From NCBI GenBank assembly GCA_005793345.1, contig SXSU01000066.1:22294-86293 (forward strand): a DNA stretch of 64,000 bases, written 5' to 3'. Shown here one piece after another: positions 17,134-25,877 of this stretch. This stretch comes from Bdellovibrionales bacterium (lineage in GTDB: Bacteria; Bdellovibrionota; Bdellovibrionia; Bdellovibrionales; Bdellovibrionaceae). Positions within the stretch are counted from its first letter, which is position 1; each line of letters starts with the position of its first letter. The notes under the pieces are model-generated. The model worked only from the letters and a program-made list of their open reading frames with translations, had not been told where the DNA came from and made no database searches. The position numbers were made by a program, and so were the translations under genes.

Positions 17134-17625
17134 TTATACTTTTAAATTATTTCTGAGTTCTAAACGCATGGCGCGTCTTTTTTGAGCTTCTATAAAACGG
17201 CGTTTGTCTTCATCATTTTCTGTAATTAATTTCGGTATTGCTGTTGGGCGGTGATTTGAATCTAACGCCACAAATGTAAGATAGGCCGATGCGGTATGGA
17301 AGTGTTCGTTGGTTCTTGGATTTTCGGCATCAACCCTCACCCCTACTTCCATAGAAGTTTTTGATACAAAATTTACACTCGATTTTAAGTTAACAACCCA
17401 GCCCTTATAAACTGATGCAATAAAGCTGAGTGAATCTATACTTGCGGTAACAACATTTTTGTTACTATGTCTCTGGGCTGCTATTGCTGCAGCTATATCT
17501 ATCCAGGACATCATGATACCACCAAACACACAGTCAAAATTATTTGTATGTGTGGGTAACACCAATTGAGTCATGACAACTTGTGATTCTCGTACTGGTT
17601 TTCCTTGAACATTAACAAGTGACAT
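17134..17625 (-). CDS. Hotdog-fold acyl-CoA thioesterase (YciA/BFIT type)
   Basis: 163 residues from ATG 17625, with AAAGG upstream. The frame stays open for a further 71 codons, but that part is the LuxR-type gene read in another register. The conserved hotdog signature is plain: VLPTHTNNFDCVFGGIMMSWIDIAAAIAAQRH, with the catalytic Asp in WIDIA, then VVTASIDSLSF and the closing strand SAYLTFVALD. Hydrolyses acyl-CoA to free acid and CoA. The C-terminal helix is basic (EAQKRRAMRLELRN). It is downstream of the LuxR-type gene, 20 bases away on the same strand. Confidence 0.9.
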   Translation of the reverse strand: MSLVNVQGKPVRESQVVMTQLVLPTHTNNFDCVFGGIMMSWIDIAAAIAAQRHSNKNVVTASIDSLSFIASVYKGWVVNLKSSVNFVSKTSMEVGVRVDAENPRTNEHFHTASAYLTFVALDSNHRPTAIPKLITENDEDKRRFIEAQKRRAMRLELRNNLKV

Positions 17626-17645
17626 GACCCAACCTTTAAGTGATA

Positions 17646-18026
17646 TTAAATACCCATTGCACCAATGTCGCTGTTTCCACCACGATTTCCCATGATTGAA
17701 CCACTCACTGTAGCGCTTCCGGCAGGAATAGTTTGTGTTAATGCAGCAGCTTGTGGAGCAGCAGAAGGAGCAGTTTCCACAGGTGCAGCTTCCACACGAG
17801 CTTCGCTTTCGATAAAGCCCAAGTGCGGTAAACACCAAACGATAAGTTGAGCGCGAGACTTAACATTCATCTTTTTATAGATGTTTGTTAAATGGAACTT
17901 CACGGTTTTTTCCGTCACAAACAGTTGATTTGCCACTTCCTTGTTTGACAAACCCTTAGAAACGAGCTCCGCAACCTCGGCTTCTCTGTTGGACAGACCT
18001 TTTTGTATTAGGACATCTCTGAGCAT
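17646..18026 (-). CDS. Short LuxR/GerE-type DNA-binding protein with Ala-rich tail
   Basis: 126 residues. Residues 1-65 are a complete GerE helix-turn-helix (LSNREAEVAELVSKGLSNKE, then VTEKTVKFHLTNIYKKMNV). There is no receiver or ligand domain before it; instead a low-complexity tail rich in Ala, Pro, Thr and Gly follows (VETAPSAAPQAA... GNRGGNSD). A GGGAGGGAGC stretch ahead of the ATG is a very strong ribosome site. Divergent from the CheY gene across 285 bases that contain a perfect 16-base palindrome at 18070-18085, a plausible operator. The tail may mediate partner binding; that is inference. Confidence 0.82.
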   Translation of the reverse strand: MLRDVLIQKGLSNREAEVAELVSKGLSNKEVANQLFVTEKTVKFHLTNIYKKMNVKSRAQLIVWCLPHLGFIESEARVEAAPVETAPSAAPQAAALTQTIPAGSATVSGSIMGNRGGNSDIGAMGI

Positions 18027-18069
18027 CCTTGCTCCCTCCCCTAATTATTAAGTTAATTATACCGGCACC

Positions 18070-18085
18070 TTGGTTTTAAAACCAA
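18070..18085. promoter_or_regulatory. Perfect 16-base palindrome between LuxR-type and cheY genes
   Basis: TTGGTTTTAAAACCAA is a perfect palindrome about 45 bases upstream of the LuxR-type start codon and 227 bases upstream of cheY. LuxR/GerE proteins bind short dyads as dimers, so autoregulation is possible. The surrounding 18027-18311 has another loosely related GGTTTTACCAG block (18112-18123) but no recognised riboswitch or RNA gene. Confidence 0.5.
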
Positions 18086-18311
18086 AGCCACATACTCAAT
18101 CCCTCGGTATATGGTTTTACCAGTATGGTTAAAGTTTCATTTTTTTTAAGAAAAGCGCTCACTATTTTTACAAAAAATAAAGATTAGCACCCACCCTAAC
18201 AAAAAGTCTTACAGGTTTTTTCACTTTTCGCAACAGATTCGGACTCATGTTTTTTAAAACTGGACCGATAAACTAAAAAAGTAAAAAAAGACCCTAAATG
18301 GAGGAAAATTT

Positions 18312-18728
18312 ATGTTCCCAACTGATTCTCGATTCATAATTATAGATGATTTTGCAACTATGCGAAAAATTATTAAAAAAGTACTCTCTGAACTTGGTTA
18401 TAATAACATTGATGAAGCTGAGGATGGAGCAAAAGCTCTCCCTTTGATTCAACAATCTGTAACTGATGGTAAACCCTATAAATGTATTATTTCAGATTGG
18501 AATATGCCAAATATGCAGGGCATTGATTTATTAAAAGCATGCAAAGCCGATGGAAATTTAAAAAACATTCCATTTGTTCTTGTTACAGCTGAGGGTGAGC
18601 AAAAACAAATTATTGAAGCTGCAAAAGCTGGGGTTTCAGATTACGTTGTAAAACCTTTTAATGCTCAAACACTAAAAGAAAAATTACAAAAAGTATATGA
18701 CAGACATCACGGACAATCAGCTGCTTAA
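18312..18728 (+). CDS. cheY: CheY chemotaxis response regulator
   Basis: 138 residues, a single receiver domain. Acidic pocket IDD (11-13), phosphoacceptor Asp62 in ISDWNMPNMQG, Thr92 in VLVTAEGE and Lys114 in YVVKPFNAQT. The DWNMPNM segment and the TAEGEQKQI region are those of true CheY rather than of a generic receiver. AATGGAGG precedes the ATG. When phosphorylated by CheA it should bind the flagellar switch; no flagellar gene is in this window. CheX, which dephosphorylates CheY in other bacteria, follows 27 bases downstream. Confidence 0.9.
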   Translation: MFPTDSRFIIIDDFATMRKIIKKVLSELGYNNIDEAEDGAKALPLIQQSVTDGKPYKCIISDWNMPNMQGIDLLKACKADGNLKNIPFVLVTAEGEQKQIIEAAKAGVSDYVVKPFNAQTLKEKLQKVYDRHHGQSAA

Positions 18729-18755
18729 TTATCAAAATTATAGGAAGGGGTTTTT

Positions 18756-19259
18756 ATGGCTGCAGAAAAAGTAGATCTCTCAAGCAACCCGCTTTTTGAT
18801 AAAAAGCTGATTAACGCTTTTATCGAAAGTGTTATTAAAACACTAGAAAGCATGGCTCAAACAAAAGTTTCTCCTGGAAAACCAACAGTAGAGGCTAAAG
18901 CAAATATTAAAGGCGAAGTAGCTGGAATAATCGGTATGGTTGCTGGCGAAGTTCGTGGTAATTTAGTTATAGCATTTTCAAGTCAAGGTGCCTTTAAAAT
19001 TTTAGAAAACATGTTAGGTGAAAAACATACCGTTGTAAACTCTGAGGTTACCGATGCTGTTGGAGAACTCACAAACATGATTTATGGCTCAGCAAAAACT
19101 ACGCTGAATCAATTGGGTTTTAATTTTGATATGGCTATTCCAACGGTTGTTTCAGGAAATTTTCAAGTCGCAAACATTCATAATGGGACTACTTTAAGTG
19201 TTCCTTTTATTATTGAACCAGACAAAATGATGTACGTTGAAATTTCGGTTCAAACTTAA
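18756..19259 (+). CDS. cheX: CheX-like CheY-P phosphatase
   Basis: 167 residues. The CheC/CheX fold is recognisable from LINAFIESVIKTLESMA at the N-terminus and the helix with the catalytic ExxN-type pair, EVTDAVGELTNMIYGSAKT (Glu in GEL, Asn three residues later). Strands such as GIIGMVAGEVRGNLVIAFS complete the fold. CheX removes the phosphate from CheY-P and resets the signal. Position directly after cheY with its own AGGAAGGGG ribosome site supports an operon. It is followed by lspA 15 bases later. Confidence 0.85.
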   Translation: MAAEKVDLSSNPLFDKKLINAFIESVIKTLESMAQTKVSPGKPTVEAKANIKGEVAGIIGMVAGEVRGNLVIAFSSQGAFKILENMLGEKHTVVNSEVTDAVGELTNMIYGSAKTTLNQLGFNFDMAIPTVVSGNFQVANIHNGTTLSVPFIIEPDKMMYVEISVQT

Positions 19260-19274
19260 ACGAGGACACCCTAC

Positions 19275-20273
19275 TTGACAAAAAAACATTGGTTTATCAT
19301 CTCAATGGCATTTACATTAACTTGGGTATTAGACCGAGTTACAAAACTGTGGGCGTTAGATTTAATTACAAATAAAAGTTTTGGATTTTTAGAATTTTCT
19401 CTACACTATAATCCGGGTGCTATTTTAGGATTATTTGCCAACCTCCCCCCAGTGTTAAGAGTTGTTACTTTATCAACTGGTGGTGCATTTTTAATTTTTA
19501 GTTTTTTTATGTTACAATATTTAATTCCAATCAGAGCAATGAGTATTAGAGTTGGGATGGCACTTTTATTGGGTGGCATTTTAGGAAATGTTGCCGATCG
19601 TATTGCTTGGGGACATGTTGTAGATTTTATCATTATTAAAAATAAAACATGGCATTCCCCCGTATTTAATATCGCTGATGCCATACAATGGATTGGACAT
19701 ATAAGTGTAATTTATGGTCTCTTTAAATACGCTGAAACTTTTTGGCCTGAACAAAATACTAGAAAATCTCTTTGGGTTAATTTTAAATTTCAAATCAAAT
19801 ATTGTTTTTTATTAATGGTTGTTGGACTTGGAATAGGAATTGTAAGTGGAACTTTTGCTTATACATATTTACGAGTTACAATTATTAGTCTAACTGGTCA
19901 AAATTCATATATATTAGATAAATTTTTAGTTCCTTTTATATTAAGTTATGCCGCTATATCTGGTGTTTTTTTAATGATACTTTTTTTAATTGGAAAATCA
20001 ATTTCCCATAGAGTAGCTGGTCCAGTTTATGCGTTTGAAAAATATTTAGCAGAATTAATGAATGGAAATTTTAAAAGTTTTAAAATGCGGAGAAGCGATG
20101 AGTTTCAACATCTTGCTGAAATCGGTGAAAAAGTTAAAATTCATCTTGAAAAAGTAATTCCACCCTCAACAGAAATTTCTAACGTAATTGATCTCACTAA
20201 TCAAAATGCCGACAACTCCCTCAACAACAAAAATGAAGATTTAAATAAAGATTTAAGTAAAAAAACTAACTAA
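19275..20273 (+). CDS. lspA: Lipoprotein signal peptidase fused to a membrane-HAMP-like module
   Basis: 332 residues, about twice the normal LspA length. Residues 1-155 are a complete signal peptidase II: DRVTKLWAL, HYNPGAILGLF, and the two catalytic aspartates in GNVADR (Asp108) and FNIADA (Asp135). It then has an extra pair of membrane helices (about 175-200 and 216-240) around a short periplasmic loop, followed by a HAMP-like segment (SHRVAGPVYAFEKYLAEL...GNFKSF...DEFQHLAEIGEKV, 244-285). Start is TTG at 19275 with GAGG ten bases upstream. LspA cleaves prolipoproteins after lipidation. The C-terminal module has no signalling output domain; its role is unknown. Confidence 0.87.
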   Translation: MTKKHWFIISMAFTLTWVLDRVTKLWALDLITNKSFGFLEFSLHYNPGAILGLFANLPPVLRVVTLSTGGAFLIFSFFMLQYLIPIRAMSIRVGMALLLGGILGNVADRIAWGHVVDFIIIKNKTWHSPVFNIADAIQWIGHISVIYGLFKYAETFWPEQNTRKSLWVNFKFQIKYCFLLMVVGLGIGIVSGTFAYTYLRVTIISLTGQNSYILDKFLVPFILSYAAISGVFLMILFLIGKSISHRVAGPVYAFEKYLAELMNGNFKSFKMRRSDEFQHLAEIGEKVKIHLEKVIPPSTEISNVIDLTNQNADNSLNNKNEDLNKDLSKKTN

Positions 20274-20355
20274 TAACTGTTTCTGACCAATTAATTTGTA
20301 ATTTGTTTAGGTTGAATATCAATTAACCTATATCAAGTTAGCAGCTCTCTTTTAA

Positions 20356-20985
20356 TTAGTGTGCTTGGGCAGATAAAATATAATTTTTCATTATCTCAAA
20401 TAGTTTATTTAAATTTACAAAATTTAAAATTTTTTTTTCTTCATAACTCCAGCTTTGAACTTGCGCAAATGAATTTGAAAGCAATCCCTTCATCCACAAT
20501 TCTGTTTCTAATACTCCCTGTTGCATTAAAAACTTTAAAACAAATTGGGATTTAAGTAAATTTAAATCAACAGCATTTTCAAGTGTAATTAAGCTGTGTC
20601 CAAGTAAATCGTATAGGGCTGAATCTTGGGATTCACCCTGTTGAGTTACTTTATTAATGGCTTCTAAAAAATAATATCCCAGTTGAAGTCGATCATAATC
20701 TGTTTTAATGCCATCAAAAGTTCGAATAAATTTAGCTTCAGTAATAATTTTTAAATCGTCTGAATGAGAATTTGACTGATGTGTAGACTTAGTAGATGCA
20801 ATTGTTACTTCTATAAAGTGAAATGGGTCAAGAACTCCTCCTCCAAATCTTTTTTTACTCTTAACTGCACCTTTGGCTAAAAAAGATAACTTAACTCCAC
20901 TTGGAGAGAGTCCATGAATTATTAAATCTGAATCTTTGTACTTAATTTTTCGCAAAACAATGACTTTAATAGATTGGTTCGACAT
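20356..20985 (-). CDS. recO: DNA repair protein RecO
   Basis: 209 residues. The N-terminal OB fold is typical: VIVLRKIKYKDSDLIIHGL, then LSFLAKGAVKSKKRFGG and LDPFHFIEV. A helical C-terminal part follows (YFLEAINKV, LLKSQFVLKFLMQQGVL), where family members often carry a four-cysteine zinc site; none is present here and the protein is somewhat shorter than the usual 230-250 residues. RecO loads RecA on SSB-coated DNA with RecR. It converges on lspA with an 82-base gap. Confidence 0.8.
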   Translation of the reverse strand: MSNQSIKVIVLRKIKYKDSDLIIHGLSPSGVKLSFLAKGAVKSKKRFGGGVLDPFHFIEVTIASTKSTHQSNSHSDDLKIITEAKFIRTFDGIKTDYDRLQLGYYFLEAINKVTQQGESQDSALYDLLGHSLITLENAVDLNLLKSQFVLKFLMQQGVLETELWMKGLLSNSFAQVQSWSYEEKKILNFVNLNKLFEIMKNYILSAQAH

Positions 20986-21059
20986 ATAAGTGTATTACTA
21001 AATCCATTATTAAACCTAAGTCCAGTAATTTTTATTTTTATTAATCCGATAAAGTATTT

Positions 21060-22421
21060 ATGAGTACAACGAATATCCAACGACTTGTATATATGCTGCA
21101 AGATGCTTTCGATAAGCTTGGGGCGCTCTATTCGCTAAATTCAATCGAAGAATTGGCAATTTTAGTCCATGAGGCAATGTCTGCTCAAAATCGAAAATTT
21201 CATACAACAGAACATATATTTTCTATTCTCGGAAGTGAAGAAAATCCTCATTTAACATTGGCTGCTATTTTTCATGATGTTGTCTATCACAGTGTAGATG
21301 GTGGATTCACGGAACATGTTGAGTCTATATTAAAAAATTATGTAGCCCACGAACATGATCAATTTTTTATACGAAAAAGAGCTTTGGAACGTGAGGAGTT
21401 TTTCAATATTGTAAATCAAATTTTTGGATACAAACAAGGACACTTTTTAGTTCCAATAAACGGCATGAACGAATATATGAGTGCACTTGTAGCTGCGAAA
21501 ATGTTAGTCCCAATTATTGGACTCAAAAATATTATACCTACTCTGGTTTGTATTGAATCAAGCATTCCTTTTCGCAAAAAAGATGATGAGGGAAAATCAC
21601 CTTTTGATAAACTAGAAGAACGAATTAACAACGGCCAAATATTTAAAAAATTCAAATTAAATAAAAATGAAATTATAGAAATGGTTGAATTAGGTGTCCA
21701 CTTTGCAAATATGGATGTTGCAAATTTTGCGGATCCACAAGCTGTTACATTTTTAGATAATACTTGGAAACTTTTACCAGAATCAAACCCTACTTTAATC
21801 ACTAATAAAGTGTACACTATAAAAAAATATCGACAAGCTTTAGAAAAAATGGAAATGTTTTTTAATAAAATTGACCCCCATTTAATTTTTCATAGTTATA
21901 AGAATTTTCCATCTGAAAATGTACATTCAAGACTTATTATCCAAGCCCAAAAAAACGTGCAAATGGGAAGATATTACTTGGCTGGCAGATTACTTTCAAC
22001 TTCCATACTTGAGGCTCTTAGCGAAGTTTCAGGTGGGGACGCTCCTGTATTAATGTTTTTAGGAAGTAATACAAAAGGCAACATGGATTCTAAGTATGAA
22101 TTTAATGAAATGATTCGTAAAGCTCCAGTAGATCTAGCTTCTGACATCGATCCAACAATTCTCACTCTTTTTGAATACGAGTCTCAAGGTTCAATTTTAG
22201 ATTTTAGAAAAACACCGCTAGCAGCATTCATCTACAAAAGTTTAGGTTCAAAACGAATGCTTGAAGTATTAGATAAAGCAAAGCTCATGTTTAAAAAAGA
22301 AATTAATCCGCAAGATTTTCTTAAAGAAGTTGGACCCAAAATAATAGGTCCGATTGCCAATGCTTGTTCGTACATGATTTCCACCCGAAAAGACCAACTC
22401 AAAAAGTGGTCACAAAATTAA
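21060..22421 (+). CDS. HD-domain-like protein of unknown function
   Basis: 453 residues. Residues 35-90 carry HD phosphohydrolase-type ligands in the pattern KFHTTEHIFSIL ... TLAAIFHDVVYH, close to the COG4339 predicted metal-dependent phosphohydrolases (HxxxEH and HDxxY). The remaining 350 residues are helical and not recognised; they include MVELGVHFANMDVANF and a C-terminal LKEVGPKIIGPIANAC. No signal peptide. No clear Shine-Dalgarno. It leads a run of + strand genes (cyclase after 51 bases, phosphatase after another 35), so a nucleotide-signalling link is possible. Confidence 0.65.
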   Translation: MSTTNIQRLVYMLQDAFDKLGALYSLNSIEELAILVHEAMSAQNRKFHTTEHIFSILGSEENPHLTLAAIFHDVVYHSVDGGFTEHVESILKNYVAHEHDQFFIRKRALEREEFFNIVNQIFGYKQGHFLVPINGMNEYMSALVAAKMLVPIIGLKNIIPTLVCIESSIPFRKKDDEGKSPFDKLEERINNGQIFKKFKLNKNEIIEMVELGVHFANMDVANFADPQAVTFLDNTWKLLPESNPTLITNKVYTIKKYRQALEKMEMFFNKIDPHLIFHSYKNFPSENVHSRLIIQAQKNVQMGRYYLAGRLLSTSILEALSEVSGGDAPVLMFLGSNTKGNMDSKYEFNEMIRKAPVDLASDIDPTILTLFEYESQGSILDFRKTPLAAFIYKSLGSKRMLEVLDKAKLMFKKEINPQDFLKEVGPKIIGPIANACSYMISTRKDQLKKWSQN

Positions 22422-22472
22422 TATTTATAGTTTTTGTATTTAGATTTACAAGAATAAACCGATAATATAATT

Positions 22473-24299
22473 GTGAAATATTATAAACATAAAGTACCGT
22501 GGCCTCTATCGGTAAAACTAATTTCAGCAACAATTTTTTTCGTAGCAGGTGTAACTGCATCTGTTACTTATATTACTAATAAAACTGTTGTTGATATTTC
22601 TTCAAAACGAGAATCAGACTCAAACCTTGAACAAGCTGTGGCAAAAGCCGAAGAAGTTAGTTCGTTACTTTATTCTTATACAACTAGAGCTAAATTACTT
22701 GGAAATATACTTGCTAATAAAAACGACCAATCTCAACAAATTATTCAAAGTACTTTTCATAATGACAATGACTTTGTTTCAATTTTTGTATTCAGCATTA
22801 ACCCTAATTCACAAAAAGTAATTCTATCTGATTCTTTAATAAAAAAAGACTTTTATTTAGAACATGGTGTGCAAAATTTAGACTCTATTTCTGTAAATTT
22901 ACAAAAAAATATCAAGAATATTTTTTCAGGCGAATTACTGGTTATAAATAGAAGTTTCGATATTAAAGCACCAATTTGGACAGTCGCAATACCTATTACT
23001 GAAACTAAAAATGGTGAAATAACTCAAGTTGCATTTGCTGATATAAAATTATCGAGACTAAAAAAGAGTTTTACTCAAAGTGGTTATCGAACTTTATTTT
23101 TAGTAGATACAAAAGGACAGTTATTAGAACATCCTGAAGAAAAGCTTTTAGAAAAAGGACATGCCTTCAAAAAACATCCTTTGGTCATAAAAGCAATTTC
23201 TTCACCACTTAAATCATCGCAATCAACTTTTACAGATGATAAAAAAGTTAAGTGGATTGGTGCATTTGTTAAAACATCTATGGGTCCAATAGTTTTTGCC
23301 CAAGTTAAAGAAAAAACAATTTTGGAACCTGCATATTTAATCCGAAATCAAGTTATCTTAATTGCAGGACTTAGTATTGCAATAGCCATTCTTTTTATTT
23401 TTGTTTTATCTTTAAAAATTACAAATCCAATTGAAAAATTAGTTAGTGTTATGCGATTAGTATCAACTGGAAATTTAAATATTCAGATTAATATTAAAAC
23501 TGGCGACGAAATTGAATTATTATCAAATTCTTTTATGAACATGCTTGAAGGTCTGAAAGAAAGAGATAAAATTAAAAATGTAATGGTTAAATTTCATGGT
23601 TCAAAAATTGCTAAAAATATTTTAAAAGGTAATTTACAACTTGGTGGCAATAAGCAAAATGCAATTATTTTCTTTAGTGATATACGTAACTTTACCTCAT
23701 ATTGCGAATCTCATTCACCAGAAGATGTTGTTGAGATGCTCAATGAATATTTTGGAATCATGGTTAATATCATAAATAAATATAATGGAATTGTTGATAA
23801 ATTTATTGGTGATGCTATAATGGCTGTTTGGGGCGTGCCTGAAAACTCACCTCAAGATGTTGAAAATGCAATTAACGCCTGTCTAGAAATGCGAAAAGCA
23901 CTAGATACATTTAATAAATCAAGGTTGGCTCGTAAAAAAAGTGAAATTACAATTGGTATGGGACTTAATGAAGGCAGCGTAATTAGTGGCACAATCGGAT
24001 CTTCAGAACGAATGGAATATACAATTATTGGAGATTCAGTCAATGTGGCTTCAAGAATTGAGTCTGCAACTAAAACAATTGGTGTAGATTTATTAATTAG
24101 TGAAAATCTCGGAAAAACTTTTGCAAATGAATTTATAACCGAATTTTCAGGTACAGTAGAAGTGAAAGGAAAGTCACAACCTCTTCAACTTTATTCCGTA
24201 CTTGGAAAAATTTCGAATACAGGAGAAAGAGAAATTATTGAAACCCCATACTCAAAATCAAGAGCTCATGAAACAGATGTAAAAATAAAAGTGGCATAA
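22473..24299 (+). CDS. Membrane-bound class III adenylate/guanylate cyclase with extracytoplasmic sensor
   Basis: 608 residues from GTG 22473. Membrane helix at about 14-34, a roughly 250-residue periplasmic region with dCache-like features (YRTLFLVDTKGQLLEHPEE at 205-223), second helix 291-315, HAMP 314-365, then the cyclase domain. Catalytic elements are intact: metal Asp403 in FFSDIRNFT, Lys443 and metal Asp447 in VDKFIGDAI, Asp521, transition-state Asn524 and Arg528 in GDSVNVASR. The Lys/Asp pair favours adenylate over guanylate cyclase. The sensor probably binds a small ligand in the periplasm and controls cAMP output. Confidence 0.9.
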   Translation: MKYYKHKVPWPLSVKLISATIFFVAGVTASVTYITNKTVVDISSKRESDSNLEQAVAKAEEVSSLLYSYTTRAKLLGNILANKNDQSQQIIQSTFHNDNDFVSIFVFSINPNSQKVILSDSLIKKDFYLEHGVQNLDSISVNLQKNIKNIFSGELLVINRSFDIKAPIWTVAIPITETKNGEITQVAFADIKLSRLKKSFTQSGYRTLFLVDTKGQLLEHPEEKLLEKGHAFKKHPLVIKAISSPLKSSQSTFTDDKKVKWIGAFVKTSMGPIVFAQVKEKTILEPAYLIRNQVILIAGLSIAIAILFIFVLSLKITNPIEKLVSVMRLVSTGNLNIQINIKTGDEIELLSNSFMNMLEGLKERDKIKNVMVKFHGSKIAKNILKGNLQLGGNKQNAIIFFSDIRNFTSYCESHSPEDVVEMLNEYFGIMVNIINKYNGIVDKFIGDAIMAVWGVPENSPQDVENAINACLEMRKALDTFNKSRLARKKSEITIGMGLNEGSVISGTIGSSERMEYTIIGDSVNVASRIESATKTIGVDLLISENLGKTFANEFITEFSGTVEVKGKSQPLQLYSVLGKISNTGEREIIETPYSKSRAHETDVKIKVA

Positions 24300-24334
24300 G
24301 TTGAAGTTAAGTTGAAGTAAGGAAGTGAGTTTCT

Positions 24335-25687
24335 GTGAATCAAAATGAAGATTTTAAAACAGAATTCTTAAAATACTTGGAAACTGATTACTCTAATGAT
24401 TTTGATCAGTGTTTTTATATTGATCAAAAAAGACCCTCAGCAAATGACTCTGTTGCTTTTGATTTTTTCAATTCTGAAAAATATAAAATAATAGAGCTTA
24501 AAAAATTTATAATTAATCAAGGAATTAGAGATAAGAAAAAATTTTTATTTTTTGTTATTACAAATTTTTATAATCAATTATTTATCCTGATAAATTCAAG
24601 TCATCCAAGTTTTAAATTAAAAGAATTTTTTTTTAAATACGAGCATTCAAAATCACTTACAATTAAAGGAATTAATCCTTGGATAAGTTGCTTTCAAATT
24701 CTAACATTAATAAACAATTGGACAGATTCAAAAATTGAGAATTTAGGGACAGCACTTCAAATATTTTTAAATTTTAATAATTATTATTTTGAGATAATTA
24801 AAAAGAAAATTCAAAATAATGATCATAAAGTTATTTTAGAATATACCTCGAGTAAATATCTTAGCGCCTTACCACCAAGAATATTTGAAACGTTAGTTCA
24901 TATTTTAGATTTAAATTTCCAAGAGGGCATTAAAGAGAATGAAATAAATATTTCACAAAATAATATAATAGAACGTCTTAAAATTTTAAAAAAATTAGTT
25001 TCTGTCAATAAAAAATTATTTTTTGCGGTGGGAGATATACATGGTTACTCAGCAAGTCTTAATTGTGCCGCGCTTGTTTTAAGTGAGTTTAAATGCTCAG
25101 TTTATTTTCTAGGTGACTATATTGATCGAGGTCCTGACTCACTTGGAACTGTTGATTTATTAATAAATTTACAAAAAAAATATCCCCACTGGGTAATGTT
25201 AAAAGGAAATCACGAAGATTCATTTACAAAATTTGTTGAAGAAAATAGCTTAGAATATATCTCAAATTTATTAGGAAAAAAACATTCTTCAACAGAATAT
25301 TTAAGAAATAAAGATAGAATTCCTGTACATTATCAGTACCTTAAAAAACTTCCAATTTTTATTGAACTTAATAATACCATTTTACTACATGGCGGAATTA
25401 AAGATCCTGCAATTTCTGAAATTAACAAACATCCTCCACAAGATTTACTTTGGACTTACGGAGTTCATAAATATTGGAATGGAAAAAAAATTATTAGAGC
25501 TCATGAAGTTCATACTGAACCAACAGAAGAATTTAATAGTGTAGCTTTAGATACAGGATTAGCCTTTAATGGTTTTTTAACTGTAGCGTTAATAGAAGAT
25601 TCAGATCAAAAAAATATTTTAAAAGCTGCAATAAAAATAAATAAGCAAGGCAACATTATTAATGTAGTCATTTTAAATAGTGATTGA
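24335..25687 (+). CDS. Calcineurin-like metallophosphatase with long N-terminal extension
   Basis: 450 residues from GTG 24335 with AAGGAAG ten or so bases upstream. Residues 1-225 are unrecognised, helical and Lys/Asn/Phe-rich. Residues 228-430 form a PPP-type phosphatase: FAVGDIHGYSASL, FLGDYIDRGPDS, MLKGNHED and ILLHGGI, which supply the bimetal ligands and the general acid pair. This motif set is that of Ser/Thr protein phosphatases and bacterial PrpA/ApaH relatives. It follows the cyclase by 35 bases, so a joint signalling role is plausible. The substrate is unknown. Confidence 0.85.
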   Translation: MNQNEDFKTEFLKYLETDYSNDFDQCFYIDQKRPSANDSVAFDFFNSEKYKIIELKKFIINQGIRDKKKFLFFVITNFYNQLFILINSSHPSFKLKEFFFKYEHSKSLTIKGINPWISCFQILTLINNWTDSKIENLGTALQIFLNFNNYYFEIIKKKIQNNDHKVILEYTSSKYLSALPPRIFETLVHILDLNFQEGIKENEINISQNNIIERLKILKKLVSVNKKLFFAVGDIHGYSASLNCAALVLSEFKCSVYFLGDYIDRGPDSLGTVDLLINLQKKYPHWVMLKGNHEDSFTKFVEENSLEYISNLLGKKHSSTEYLRNKDRIPVHYQYLKKLPIFIELNNTILLHGGIKDPAISEINKHPPQDLLWTYGVHKYWNGKKIIRAHEVHTEPTEEFNSVALDTGLAFNGFLTVALIEDSDQKNILKAAIKINKQGNIINVVILNSD

Positions 25688-25722
25688 AAATTCCCCTTAA
25701 TATATAAGAATAATATTATGAT

Positions 25723-25817
25723 AATAACTGCTCATGATAAAGTCTGATCGCTTCGCGATTTTATCAGATATTATCACGAGCAGTTATTTTCCTGTTTGTT
25801 GGGGGTGATTTTTAATC
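25723..25817. repeat. Dispersed hairpin repeat, copy 1
   Basis: 25723-25788 is a long imperfect palindrome (AATAACTGCTCATGAT...GATCGC TTCG CGAT...ATCAGA...GAGCAGTTATT). It is followed by a second block TTTCCTGTTTGTTGGGGGTGATTTTTAATCA, which matches the complement of the middle of the full-length copy at 36359. It separates the phosphatase gene from the nuclease gene and may terminate the former. Confidence 0.85.
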
Positions 25818-25877
25818 ATGAGAAGTTATTATAAAAGTCATTTGACACCTATAACACTAATTCGGATAAGATTAATT

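Noticed and set aside
17626..17838. A 71-codon N-terminal extension of the thioesterase with many cysteines (CGSCTCGNCSFCCSTSCC)
   Set aside because: It is the Ala-rich tail of the LuxR-type gene read in another frame; the thioesterase has a proper ATG at 17625 matching family length.
18030..18310. Riboswitch ahead of cheY
   Set aside because: Short GGTTTTA-type repeats are present, but no recognised aptamer core (for example GEMM or TPP) could be traced.
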